Under the pieces are notes generated by a model, which ran no database searches, was not told where the DNA came from, and saw only the letters and a program-made list of their open reading frames with translations. A DNA stretch of 64,000 bases from contig JAAYHX010000016.1 of NCBI GenBank assembly GCA_012735215.1, positions 62,001 through 126,000 on the forward strand, written 5' to 3'. Within the stretch, counting starts at the first letter, position 1, and every line of letters begins with the position of its first letter. The DNA comes from Tissierellia bacterium (GTDB lineage: Bacteria; Bacillota; Clostridia; Tissierellales; Tepidimicrobiaceae). This document shows positions 17,111 through 25,142 of this stretch, piece by piece. Both the position numbers and the translations under genes were made by a program.

Positions 17111-17626
17111 GTGGGAAAAGGATATATACATGTCTATACTGGAGATGGAAAAGGTAAAACTACTGCTGCCTTAGGCTTAGCCCTTAGGTCAATATGTGCT
17201 GGTAAAAATGTATTCATAGGCCAATTTGTCAAAGGAATGGAATATAGCGAATTGAAGAGTATAGACTATTTGCCTAATATAGTTATTAAGCAGTTTGGAA
17301 GAGGTTGCTTCATATATAAGGAGCCGGAGGATGAAGATGTAAAATTAGCAAGAGATGGATTATCCCAGTGTAAAAAAATACTAAGGGAAGGCAATTATGA
17401 TCTGGTTATACTAGACGAGCTGAATATTGCTACTTACTATAATCTATTTACCGTAGAAGAGGCCATAGCTGCAATTAAGGGAAAGGCGCCTCATGTAGAA
17501 GTAATTATAACTGGCAGACGGGCCCATGAAAAGATAATAAAAATAGCTGATTTGGTAACAGAAATGAAGGAAGTAAAGCATTACTACAATGAGGGTGTGG
17601 AAGCAAGAAAAGGCATAGAATATTAA
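17111..17626 (+). CDS. cobO: Cob(I)yrinic acid a,c-diamide adenosyltransferase (CobO/BtuR type)
   Basis: A 171-residue P-loop protein with VYTGDGKGKTTAALGLALR at the N-terminus, VILDELNIA as Walker B and the C-terminal ITGRRAHEKIIKIADLVTEM that is diagnostic for the CobA/CobO/BtuR adenosyltransferase. It makes adenosylcobalamin from cob(I)alamin with ATP. GTG 17111 follows AAGGAGG at 17098-17104; an upstream TTG lacks a binding site. Two QueG-type cobalamin-dependent proteins in this window, and many Stickland enzymes, need corrinoids. Confidence 0.9.
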   Translation: MGKGYIHVYTGDGKGKTTAALGLALRSICAGKNVFIGQFVKGMEYSELKSIDYLPNIVIKQFGRGCFIYKEPEDEDVKLARDGLSQCKKILREGNYDLVILDELNIATYYNLFTVEEAIAAIKGKAPHVEVIITGRRAHEKIIKIADLVTEMKEVKHYYNEGVEARKGIEY

Positions 17627-17652
17627 AGGTAATGTAAAGGGGAGGTGGTAAA

Positions 17653-17946
17653 GTGGACAGGAAGGTATTTATATTGCTATCAATGATAATATCTCTTTCA
17701 ATATTATTAGTAGGATGTATGCCAGGAGATGGCAGCTACTCAAAGGAGGATCCTGCAGGATTTCTGTCAGGCATATGGCATGGGTGGATTGCCCCCTTTT
17801 CACTTATTAGGAGCGTATTTAATCCTAGCATAAGATTATATGAGCCAGTAAATACAGGCTGGTGGTATGATTTTGGATTCTACATGGCTATAATAAGTGG
17901 CTTTGGTGGACTGTCCTTAAGTAGGAAAAAAAATAAGGATGAGTAG
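17653..17946 (+). CDS. Small membrane lipoprotein of unknown function
   Basis: A 97-residue protein. The N-terminus is a lipoprotein signal peptide (hydrophobic MIISLSILL followed by the lipobox LVGC at about residue 22). The mature part has the segment GFLSGIWHGWIAPFSLI, a second membrane helix YMAIISGFGGLSL and a basic end. Similar small proteins with a GxWHG motif are widespread, without known function. GTG start with GGGGAGGTGG upstream. Probably co-transcribed with cobO, 26 bases downstream. Confidence 0.7.
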   Translation: MDRKVFILLSMIISLSILLVGCMPGDGSYSKEDPAGFLSGIWHGWIAPFSLIRSVFNPSIRLYEPVNTGWWYDFGFYMAIISGFGGLSLSRKKNKDE

Positions 17947-18007
17947 ATATGATCCATAATCATATATTTAGAAATTGATGTTTATAATAAAATCTGATAG
18001 TATATTA

Positions 18008-18037
18008 TTGAAATCAATAGAAAGGATGGATTATAGT
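18008..18037 (+). promoter_or_regulatory. Promoter for the ABC-F leader transcript
   Basis: TTGAAA (18008-18013) and TATAGT (18032-18037) are separated by 18 bases. This would start transcription near 18044, a few bases before the first arm of the leader structure. An overlapping TATAAT (18037-18042) is a possible alternative -10. Confidence 0.45.
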
Positions 18038-18116
18038 ATAATGAGCATATAACCCTTCATATTTAAAGAACATTTGAATTAGAGTTTGCTAGCCTATATA
18101 AATAGGCAGTTTTGTC

Positions 18117-18155
18117 ATGCAAAAATGTTCTGGAAAGGGTTATATTTATCATTAA
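18117..18155 (+). CDS. Candidate 12-codon leader peptide in the ABC-F attenuator
   Basis: ATG 18117 opens MQKCSGKGYIYH and a TAA. AGGCAG (18104-18109) is a weak binding site at 7-base spacing. The ORF covers the shared strand of P1 and P2, so a ribosome stalled on it would change which helix forms. A two-codon TTG-AAT-TAG at 18074 is another candidate. Neither is proven. Confidence 0.3.
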   Translation: MQKCSGKGYIYH

Positions 18156-18199
18156 TGAATATTCATCTGTGTTCATGTTTATTGTTGTGGGATAAATAT

Positions 18200-18227
18200 G
18201 CCTTTCCAGTAAAGGAGGGCTTTTTTT
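18200..18227 (+). terminator. Attenuator terminator directly abutting the ABC-F start codon
   Basis: Stem GCCTTTC/GGAGGGC (two G-U pairs) with loop CAGTAAA is followed by seven T that run straight into the ATG at 18228. The 3' arm includes the ribosome binding site AAAGGAGGG, so the hairpin would block translation as well as transcription. Confidence 0.75.
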
Positions 18228-19877
18228 ATGTTGGTATTAGAGATAATTGATGTAGAAAAATACTTTGGAGCAAGGAAAGTATTGGAGATAAAGGACCTGA
18301 AAGTATATAAAGAAGATAAAATAGGAGTAGTAGGATTAAATGGTAGTGGTAAAACCACACTGCTTAATTTAATAAGTGGCCATATTAAACCCGATAAAGG
18401 GTACATTAGAGGCTATGGTAAGATATCCTATATAAGGCAGTTAGAAGATGAGCATGACAACACCTTAGAAGGAAAGTATGAGTCTCAATTTGGCTTAAAG
18501 GACAAAGCAGTGGAATACATGAGTGGTGGAGAGCAGACAAGGCTTAAAATAGCCAAGGCACTTAGTCAGAACCACCTTTTACTTCTAGCAGATGAGCCTA
18601 CCTCAAATTTGGATTTTGAAGGAATAGACATGCTTGTTGATAATCTAATACAATATGATGGTGCATTAATGGTTGTATCCCATGATAGGGACTTGTTGGA
18701 TAAGGTATGTAATAAGATACTTGAAATTGAAGAGGGACAAATTAGAATTTATGATGGGAACTATTCCCAATATAGAGAACAGAAAGAACTGGAGAAGAAG
18801 ACCAAGGAAGCAGAATATGAAAAGTATATAAGAGAAAAGAAAAGGTTGAAAAGGGCTATTGTAGAAACAAAGAATAAATCGAGAAGCATCAAAAAAACTC
18901 CAACGAGAATGGGCAATTCAGAGGCAAGACTGCATAAAATGGGTAGTCAGGCTGCAAGGAGAAGCTTAGAAAATAAAACAAAGGCACTAGAAACCAGACT
19001 GAAGAAGCTGGAGGTAAAGGACAAGGTTAAAGAAATTGACATAATCAAAGTGGATATATTAGGAGATGATATTTACTCAAAAGTAATTATAGAAGGAAAA
19101 GACGTGAATAAATCCTATGGAGAAAGGACTCTGTTTAAGGATGGAGAGTTTCAAATATACAATGGAACTAAAGTTGCCCTGATTGGGAAAAATGGCAGTG
19201 GTAAAACCACGCTGCTAAGGATGATAATGAACAGGGAAAAGGGGATAAATATTTCTCAGAAAGCTAAAATAGGATACTTCAGTCAGGATTTAAGCTTATT
19301 AGATAAAGATAAGACCATAATTGAAAATGTAATTGATACAAGTAGGCATGATGAAACCACTGTAAGGACTATACTGGCAAGATTCTTATTCAAAAGAAAT
19401 GATGTATATAAAAAGGTTAGTGTTTTAAGTGGAGGAGAAAGGGTTAAAGCTTCCTTAGTAAAAATTCTAATGTCCGATTTTAATATATTGATATTGGATG
19501 AACCTACAAACTACTTAGATATTTACTCCATAGAAGCCCTTGAAGAGGCACTAGTATCCTATGAAGGAACAATACTGTTTGTATCTCATGATAGAAGATT
19601 CATAGAAAAGGTAGCAGATAGAATAATGTATATAGATAACAATAAGATAAATATCTTCAATGGTACTTTGAAAGAATATGAAATGAGAAAAGCAAGGATT
19701 TTCAAGGAGAATGAAAAAGAAATCCAAGAAAGAAAAGCTATACTTGAATATAGGATGTCTGAAATACTTGGTAAGCTATCTATGCCTTCAAAAGATGATA
19801 ATCTTGAAGCTTTGGATAGGGAATACAATGAAATCCTTAAGGAACTGAAATCTATAAAAAACATCAACCTCCATTAA
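18228..19877 (+). CDS. ABC-F family ATPase, probable ribosomal protection / antibiotic resistance type
   Basis: A 549-residue soluble protein with two ABC domains and no membrane segments. Walker A motifs are GLNGSGKTT (about 38-46) and GKNGSGKTT, signatures MSGGEQTR and LSGGERVK, and Walker B motifs end in ADEPTSNLD and LDEPTNYLD. The basic linker between the domains (about residues 185-265, rich in Lys/Arg) is the P-site tRNA interaction motif region that reaches into the ribosome. The C-terminus is a short helical extension. The attenuator upstream favours the antibiotic-resistance group (Vga/Lsa/VmlR-like) over housekeeping EttA/Uup types; drug spectrum cannot be told. Confidence 0.85.
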   Translation: MLVLEIIDVEKYFGARKVLEIKDLKVYKEDKIGVVGLNGSGKTTLLNLISGHIKPDKGYIRGYGKISYIRQLEDEHDNTLEGKYESQFGLKDKAVEYMSGGEQTRLKIAKALSQNHLLLLADEPTSNLDFEGIDMLVDNLIQYDGALMVVSHDRDLLDKVCNKILEIEEGQIRIYDGNYSQYREQKELEKKTKEAEYEKYIREKKRLKRAIVETKNKSRSIKKTPTRMGNSEARLHKMGSQAARRSLENKTKALETRLKKLEVKDKVKEIDIIKVDILGDDIYSKVIIEGKDVNKSYGERTLFKDGEFQIYNGTKVALIGKNGSGKTTLLRMIMNREKGINISQKAKIGYFSQDLSLLDKDKTIIENVIDTSRHDETTVRTILARFLFKRNDVYKKVSVLSGGERVKASLVKILMSDFNILILDEPTNYLDIYSIEALEEALVSYEGTILFVSHDRRFIEKVADRIMYIDNNKINIFNGTLKEYEMRKARIFKENEKEIQERKAILEYRMSEILGKLSMPSKDDNLEALDREYNEILKELKSIKNINLH

Positions 19878-19897
19878 AATAATGGAGGTTGATTTAA
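19864..19897. terminator. Bidirectional terminator between ABC-F and HxlR genes
   Basis: TCAACCTCCATT (19864-19875) pairs with AATGGAGGTTGA (19881-19892), followed by TTTAAT. The 5' arm overlaps the ABC-F stop codon. Confidence 0.82.
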
Positions 19898-19898
19898 T

Positions 19899-20201
19899 CT
19901 AGCTATGCATTAAGTACTTTTTACTTAATTCACTAAAATGTTTGAATATATGTAGTAAATCTTCCCCAAAGGGTTCCAACTTGTATACGGGCATTCCATT
20001 ATATGTAGTTTTTGATATGGCATTTTTTTCTTGTAGCATTTTTAACTTTCTTTGTAATTCTGTATGGCTTAAATAGGGAATACTATTTAATATATTTGTG
20101 TATCTATTGTTGCCCATGCCTATAGATATTAGGATTTCCGGGACCCATTTTAAACCAATAAACTCCTGTACTGTTTCAATGCTTCTTGCAATAGTATTCA
20201 T
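19899..20201 (-). CDS. HxlR-family winged-helix transcriptional regulator
   Basis: A 100-residue MarR/HxlR-type winged-helix protein: GLKWVPEILISIGMGNNRYTNIL, then the recognition helix around LSHTELQRKLKMLQEKN and the wing with YKLEPFGEDLL. It contains no cysteine, so it is not a thiol redox sensor like YodB or HypR. It diverges from dps across a 14-base palindrome, which suggests that it represses itself and/or dps. Confidence 0.8.
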   Translation of the reverse strand: MNTIARSIETVQEFIGLKWVPEILISIGMGNNRYTNILNSIPYLSHTELQRKLKMLQEKNAISKTTYNGMPVYKLEPFGEDLLHIFKHFSELSKKYLMHS

Positions 20202-20228
20202 GGTTCACCTCTAGGAATAATTTTATGA

Positions 20229-20242
20229 GAACAAATTTGTTC
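20229..20242. promoter_or_regulatory. Palindromic operator between hxlR and dps
   Basis: GAACAAATTTGTTC is a perfect 14-base palindrome. Its last six bases coincide with the proposed dps -35 element. It is placed for control by the divergent HxlR regulator. The half-site spacing (GAAC-N6-GTTC) does not fit the Gram-positive LexA box (GAAC-N4-GTTC). Confidence 0.55.
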
Positions 20243-20266
20243 CTAATACTTTACGATTATTATAAT
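20237..20266 (+). promoter_or_regulatory. dps promoter
   Basis: TTGTTC (20237-20242) and TATAAT (20261-20266) are 18 bases apart, 40 bases before the dps start codon. Confidence 0.5.
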
Positions 20267-20306
20267 ATAAAGTGGGTATATAGACAACATAGAAGGAGGA
20301 GATAAG

Positions 20307-20741
20307 ATGAAAGACTATAAGAAGATTAATGAGTATTTATCAAACTTAGCTATTTTGAATGTTAAATTTCACAACCTACATTGGAATGTGGTAGGTATCC
20401 ATTTCAAGGAATTGCATGAGTTAACAGAAGAGTTATACGATGATCTATTTGAAAAGTATGATGCTGTAGCAGAGCTACTTAAGATGAAGGGAGAAATGCC
20501 TTTATCTAGAGTTTCTGACTATCTAAAGAATTCATCCGTAGAAGAGGTAGAACCAAAAGATTTTTCATCCAAAGAAGTATTGGAAATACTTTTAGGTGAC
20601 CTACACAAGATGAGAGAATTAGCTCTTGAAATAAGAAATGCAGCTGACGAAGAAGGAGACTTTGCAGTAGTAAATGAGTTTGAAGACCACATAGGTGGAT
20701 ATAACAAGAACATATGGTTTATAGAATCAATGCTTAAATAA
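20307..20741 (+). CDS. dps: Dps-family ferritin-like DNA-protection protein
   Basis: A 144-residue four-helix-bundle protein. The Dps ferroxidase signature is present: FHNLHWNVVGIHFKELH (residues about 20-36) with ligand histidines, then LYDDLFEKYDAVAE with the acidic ligands. Dps dodecamers oxidise and store Fe(II) using peroxide and protect DNA, a useful function in an anaerobe rich in Fe-S enzymes. AGGAGGAG precedes the ATG. Confidence 0.92.
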   Translation: MKDYKKINEYLSNLAILNVKFHNLHWNVVGIHFKELHELTEELYDDLFEKYDAVAELLKMKGEMPLSRVSDYLKNSSVEEVEPKDFSSKEVLEILLGDLHKMRELALEIRNAADEEGDFAVVNEFEDHIGGYNKNIWFIESMLK

Positions 20742-20768
20742 AAACCCACTTTTAGTGGGTTTTATTAT
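20739..20768 (+). terminator. Rho-independent terminator after dps
   Basis: AAAACCCACT and AGTGGGTTTT form a stem around TTT, overlapping the stop codon, with a T-rich tail. Confidence 0.82.
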
Positions 20769-20830
20769 TTTACTTACTTCTACTCCAGCTCTATGGAATT
20801 ATCCCCTAGAAAAAATGCTGCAAAATGCAG

Positions 20831-21937
20831 CTAAAAATTCAATCCCTCTTTATGGACACTTATGCTTAGGGCTATTCCAATGCACAGAAGATTAATTAAC
20901 TGGAATGTACCACCATAGCTCATAAAGGGTAGAGGAATACCAGTTATAGGCATAAGGCCTATTGTCATTCCAATGTTTTCCCATATATGGATGAAGAACA
21001 TGGCTGCAAAACCTATTATCATCATTGACCCAAAGGTGTCATTACTGTTTCTTGCTATCTTTACAAGCCTATATAATAGCATAAAGTATAAGAATATTAG
21101 GGCTATTCCTCCTATGAATCCCAACTCTTCTCCAACTACTGCAAATATAAAGTCTGTTTGCTTTTCTGGTATGTAGTTGTACTGAGTTTGCACCCCCTGA
21201 AACAATCCTCTACCGAAAACTTTACCAGAGCCTATGGCAATTTTTGATTGCATAGCTTGATATCCGGAATCTGATAAATCCATTTCAGGATTTAAGAAGG
21301 AGAATATTCTGTTCTTCTGATAGTCCGCTAGATTAAGCCATATTATGGGTAAACTTATTATTCCTGCAAGGAAGGCATAGCCAAAGTATTTGTAATCTAA
21401 ACCCGCAACAAACAGCATTATTACTATAAAGAATACGAACACAATTGCTGTACCTAAGTCTGGTTGCATAAGTATTAATAGAATTGGAATCCCTGCAAGG
21501 ATTAATATTTTTAGTAGTGTTATAGGTTCATTTATACGCTTTTTTTTGTTGCTAATATATTTAGCAAGAAAAATAATTACTCCAACTTTTGAGATTTCAG
21601 CTGGCTGGAATGAAAAGCCTCCTATAGCTAACCAGCTATTCGCTCCCCACTGTTCCTCCCCAGTTCCAAATAGCACTACTAGAACTAGTAGAATTATACA
21701 AACCACATATATGGGAATATAAAGCTTACCAATTACCTGATAATCCATCAACACTAAAACAAAGATTCCAACAAACCCTAGGATTGTAGCAAGGGTTTGA
21801 ACTTTCACATTGCGGTCATGACCAAAGGACAGGGTTGCAGATCTGATCATAACTATCCCATATATACATAGCAATAAAACTGTTATAATCAACATTACAT
21901 CTATTTTTTTAAAGGATTTCTTTTTCAAGTTGAACAT
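20831..21937 (-). CDS. rodA: Rod shape-determining protein RodA (SEDS glycosyltransferase)
   Basis: A 368-residue polytopic protein with about ten transmembrane helices. SEDS-family motifs include the WGANSWLAIGGFSFQPAEISK segment and the C-terminal PFMSYGGTFQLINLLCIGIALS. RodA polymerises peptidoglycan glycan strands with a class B PBP for lateral wall growth. FtsW is the alternative; the short termini and GGFSFQPAEISK favour RodA. On the minus strand an extended -10 (TGCTATAAT) lies upstream of AAAGGAGC. Confidence 0.88.
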   Translation of the reverse strand: MFNLKKKSFKKIDVMLIITVLLLCIYGIVMIRSATLSFGHDRNVKVQTLATILGFVGIFVLVLMDYQVIGKLYIPIYVVCIILLVLVVLFGTGEEQWGANSWLAIGGFSFQPAEISKVGVIIFLAKYISNKKKRINEPITLLKILILAGIPILLILMQPDLGTAIVFVFFIVIMLFVAGLDYKYFGYAFLAGIISLPIIWLNLADYQKNRIFSFLNPEMDLSDSGYQAMQSKIAIGSGKVFGRGLFQGVQTQYNYIPEKQTDFIFAVVGEELGFIGGIALIFLYFMLLYRLVKIARNSNDTFGSMMIIGFAAMFFIHIWENIGMTIGLMPITGIPLPFMSYGGTFQLINLLCIGIALSISVHKEGLNF

Positions 21938-22052
21938 ATTCTAGCTCCTTTACCTTATAATAAATAAATTATAGCATATTTTATAAACAGAATATAGATG
22001 AATTAGCATTTATGAAAGTGGTATATAATAGGATATAGGAAAGGATGATCAT

Positions 22053-22675
22053 ATGTATATTGGATGTCACTTATCTATTTCTAGGGGATACAGTAATGCC
22101 ATTGAAGCTGCATTAAAAATAGGAGCTAATGTATTCCAAATTTCCATACCTTATTATAACTTTCACCCTGGTAATCATTTAGGCCAAGGGAAGGATTATG
22201 CCATAGAAAGGATATCTGAGGCATTAAATGAGATAATAACTGGTAGAGAAGATACTATGATTCTTCTTGAAACCATGGCGGGGAAGGGAACAGAAATAGG
22301 CAGTACCTTTCAAGAGCTTAGAGCAATTATTGATAGGGTTAAATACAGTGAGCTAGTTGGAGTGTGTTTAGATACCTGCCATATATATTCAGCTGGCTAT
22401 GATATTGTTAACAACTTGGATGGGGTATTAGAGGAATTTGATTATATAATTGGACTGGAAAATTTAAGGCAATTCATCTAAATGATAGCATGAAGGAGTG
22501 CAACTCCAAGAAGGACAGGCATGCAAAAATTGGAGAAGGAACCATTGGCTTAGAGGCCATTAGAAAGATAATTAACCATCCTAAGCTAAGGAATTTGCCC
22601 TTTTATTTGGAAACCCCAAATGATCTGGAGGGCTATGAGGATGAGATAAAGCTGCTGAAAAGTCTGTATGAATAA
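22053..22675 (+). pseudogene. nfo: Degraded endonuclease IV (AP endonuclease) gene
   Basis: The reading resembles Nfo but has two lesions. First, only about 207 codons remain against about 280-290 in the family: the N-terminal [12 protein letters not shown]...GANVFQI jumps to [10 protein letters not shown], losing roughly 75 residues with the zinc ligand His of the VHAPY motif. Second, a one-base loss in the A run near 22457 shifts the frame to a stop at 22479; one extra A restores AIHLNDS leading into [10 protein letters not shown] and the final LETPN. Remaining zinc-ligand motifs ([18 protein letters not shown]) are still recognisable, so decay is recent. A sequencing error could explain the frameshift but not the deletion. 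Confidence 0.82.
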
Positions 22676-22768
22676 CATAATATTTCAAAAAGCATGATAA
22701 GAGAGGAGTTATCTGTTAAATATAATATAATAATTAAGGAATTATAATAAAATATCAAAAGGTGATAT

Positions 22769-23788
22769 GTGGTGGACTTAAAACAGTATATAGTGGATTT
22801 ATCAAAGAAGGTTAATATAAATTTAATAGGTTTTACAGATTGCCAACCCTTTTATGATTTAAAGGATTATCTAATTCAAAGAAAAGAGGAAAGCAAGGAA
22901 ACAGAATTTGAAGAGAAGGACATAGACAAGAGAATAAACCCTCGGCTAATTTTTCCTGAATGCAAAACCATAATTGCCCTTGGAATATCATACAATATAA
23001 CCTTGGATGAAGAACCTGATTATAAATTAAGAGGGGCTCTTTCTAAATCATCTTGGGGAGTGGACTATCATACTGTGCTGAAGGACAGAATGATAAGGCT
23101 TATTAAAGAGTTAGAAAAGGCAATGGATTTCAAGTATATGTATTTTGTTGATACTGGTCCCTTGATAGACAGGGAGATTGCACGTAGGTGTGGGCTTGGA
23201 TATTATGGCAAAAATTGTTCCATAATTAATGATGAATATGGTTCATTTATATTTTTAGGGTATATATTGACTAATCTAGAAGTTGAAGAGTATTCATCTC
23301 CAGTGGAAGAAAAATGTGGGGATTGTGATCTATGCCTAAGGGCTTGCCCTACAAAGGCCTTAGAAAGTCCCTATAGGGTAAATCCAAAGAGATGCCTATC
23401 CTACTTAACTCAGACTAAGGACATGATCCCCCATGAACTTAGAGAAAAAATGGGCACTAGAATCTATGGATGCGATACTTGCCAGATGGTCTGCCCCAAG
23501 AATAAAGGGGTGGAAAAATCGAATCACAGTGAATTTATACCAGAGATTACAAAAGGATATATGAATATTGAAGAACTGTTAACTATTTCAAATAAAGAAT
23601 TTAAGAAAAAATATGGGACCATGGCAGGAAGCTGGAGGGGGAAGAATGTATTAAAGAGAAATGGGATTATTGCATTAGGGAATATGAAAAATAAAGAAAG
23701 CCTTATCCTTTTAAAGCCCATATTAAAGGATCAAAACCCTATGATAAGGGATTATACAGAGTGGGCAATTAATAAAATTAATAAATAA
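22769..23788 (+). CDS. queG: Epoxyqueuosine reductase
   Basis: A 339-residue protein with the full QueG plan: N-terminal cobalamin-binding reductase-like domain (VDTGPLIDREIARRCGLGYYGKN), a double [4Fe-4S] cluster domain with CGDCDLCLRACPTKAL and CDTCQMVCPKNK, and a C-terminal HEAT-like repeat (WRGKNVLKRNGIIALGN). It performs the last step of tRNA queuosine synthesis, reducing epoxyqueuosine with a cobalamin cofactor. The start is GTG 22769 or the adjacent GTG 22772, after AAAGGTG. Confidence 0.92.
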   Translation: MVDLKQYIVDLSKKVNINLIGFTDCQPFYDLKDYLIQRKEESKETEFEEKDIDKRINPRLIFPECKTIIALGISYNITLDEEPDYKLRGALSKSSWGVDYHTVLKDRMIRLIKELEKAMDFKYMYFVDTGPLIDREIARRCGLGYYGKNCSIINDEYGSFIFLGYILTNLEVEEYSSPVEEKCGDCDLCLRACPTKALESPYRVNPKRCLSYLTQTKDMIPHELREKMGTRIYGCDTCQMVCPKNKGVEKSNHSEFIPEITKGYMNIEELLTISNKEFKKKYGTMAGSWRGKNVLKRNGIIALGNMKNKESLILLKPILKDQNPMIRDYTEWAINKINK

Positions 23789-23885
23789 TATTTTATGTGT
23801 TTCTATCAAACAATGTAAAAAATAAACAACTCATGTTATACTATAGGTGTATAGTTTATATATTTTAATTTAGGAGGGAAAAACA

Positions 23886-25073
23886 TTGGGTAATGTTCAT
23901 GAGCTAAAATTTTTGAGAGATAAAATTCAGCAATTAAAGGATGAAGGTGTATATAGGAAGCTGCCAGTCTTGGGTGGTCCAAACGAAGCAGAAATAATAT
24001 TAAACGGGGAAAGAGTAATCAACCTTTCATCAAACAACTATCTTGGCTTCGCAAATCATCCTAGACTTAAAAAAGCAGCTATAGAAGCAGTTGAAAAATA
24101 TGGAGCAGGATCAGGGGCTGTAAGAACTATTGTAGGCAACATGTCTATTCACGAAGAACTAGAGGAACTTTTAGCAGAGTTTAAAAGAGAAGAAGCAGTA
24201 TTTATTTATCAATCAGGTTTCAACTGTAATGCTGGAACCATCCAAGCTATAACAGAAGCTGGGGACTTGATAATATCAGATGAACTAAACCATGCATCCA
24301 TAATTGATGGATCAAGGCTTAGCAAGGCTGATAGAAAAATATACAAACACTCAGACATAGAAGATTTGGAAAGGGTATTAAAAGAAAATAGGCATAAGTA
24401 CAATAATGTTCTAATTATTACTGATGGTGTCTTCAGTATGGATGGAGACATAGCAAGGTTACCTGAAATAGTAGAGCTTGCTGAAAAATATGAAGCAATG
24501 ACCTATGTAGATGATGCTCATGGTTCCGGAGTACTAGGGGAAAGCGGAAGAGGTACTGTGGACCACTTTGGATTACATGGAAGAGTTGACTTCAGTATAG
24601 GCACCCTATCAAAAGCTATTGGTGTGGTAGGAGGATATGTTGCTGGTTCTAAAGTAATGTATGAATGGCTAAACCACAGAGCAAGACCTGTGCTATTTAG
24701 TACTTCCTTGCCACCAGCAGCTGTAGGAGCAATTATGGAAGCTATTAGGATGCTTATGGAGTCTACAGAGTATACTGATAGGCTATGGGATAATGCTAGA
24801 TACTTCAAAGAAAAGCTTGGAGCCTTAGGATTTAATACAGGAAATAGTGAAACCCCAATTACACCTGTTATAATCGGAGACGAAGCTAAAACTATGGAAT
24901 TTAGTAGAAAGCTACTAGAGAATGGAGTATTTGTTTCTGGAATAGTATATCCTACTGTACCTAAGGGAACAGGTAGAGTAAGATGTATGGTAACTGCAGG
25001 ACATACTAAGGAGCAATTGGATAAGGCAGTAGATGTATTTAAGAAAGTTGGAGAGGAAATGAGAGTACTATAA
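23886..25073 (+). CDS. kbl: Glycine C-acetyltransferase (2-amino-3-ketobutyrate CoA ligase)
   Basis: A 395-residue alpha-oxoamine synthase of fold-type I PLP enzymes. Visible motifs are [25 protein letters not shown], the [15 protein letters not shown] segment and the PLP lysine in [14 protein letters not shown]. It converts 2-amino-3-ketobutyrate plus CoA to glycine and acetyl-CoA in threonine degradation. The TTG start follows TAGGAGGG. Its closest alternative is 8-amino-7-oxononanoate synthase (BioF), but no biotin genes are nearby and the glycine reductase operon downstream makes glycine supply sensible. Confidence 0.87.
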   Translation: MGNVHELKFLRDKIQQLKDEGVYRKLPVLGGPNEAEIILNGERVINLSSNNYLGFANHPRLKKAAIEAVEKYGAGSGAVRTIVGNMSIHEELEELLAEFKREEAVFIYQSGFNCNAGTIQAITEAGDLIISDELNHASIIDGSRLSKADRKIYKHSDIEDLERVLKENRHKYNNVLIITDGVFSMDGDIARLPEIVELAEKYEAMTYVDDAHGSGVLGESGRGTVDHFGLHGRVDFSIGTLSKAIGVVGGYVAGSKVMYEWLNHRARPVLFSTSLPPAAVGAIMEAIRMLMESTEYTDRLWDNARYFKEKLGALGFNTGNSETPITPVIIGDEAKTMEFSRKLLENGVFVSGIVYPTVPKGTGRVRCMVTAGHTKEQLDKAVDVFKKVGEEMRVL

Positions 25074-25100
25074 AAAAGAGGACTTAGTCCTCTTTTTTTA
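25072..25100 (+). terminator. Rho-independent terminator after kbl
   Basis: AAAAAAGAGGA (25072-25082) pairs with TCCTCTTTTTT (25088-25098) around CTTAG; it can work on both strands. Confidence 0.85.
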
Positions 25101-25142
25101 TAGTAAAAAATAGATTAAAATAGTATTCATTGAGGTGGTAGA

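Larger units (their letters stand above)
18051..18227 (+). promoter_or_regulatory. Three-state transcription attenuator leader of the ABC-F gene
   Basis: Three helices compete. P1: AACCCTT (18051-18057) plus AGAACATTT (18067-18075) pair with AAATGTTCT (18123-18131) plus AAGGGTT (18135-18141), enclosing hairpin GCCTAT/ATAGGC (18092-18107). P2, antiterminator: CTGGAAAGG (18130-18138) plus ATATTTATC (18142-18150) pair perfectly with GATAAATAT (18191-18199) plus CCTTTCCAG (18201-18209). The terminator uses GCCTTTC (18200-18206) with GGAGGGC (18214-18220). P1 and P2 share one strand, and P2 and the terminator share another. This is the layout expected for ribosome-mediated attenuation, known for several ABC-F resistance genes. 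Confidence 0.75.

Noticed and set aside
18041-18052. Three-codon ORF Met-Ser-Ile upstream of the ABC-F gene
   Set aside because: It overlaps the -10 region and lies before the probable transcription start, so it would not be in the leader RNA.
20229-20242. LexA/SOS box before dps
   Set aside because: The half-sites are GAAC-N6-GTTC, two bases wider than the Gram-positive LexA box.
22490-22675. Independent 61-residue gene after the nfo fragment
   Set aside because: Its sequence [10 protein letters not shown] and LETPN is the C-terminus of endonuclease IV, separated by a frameshift.
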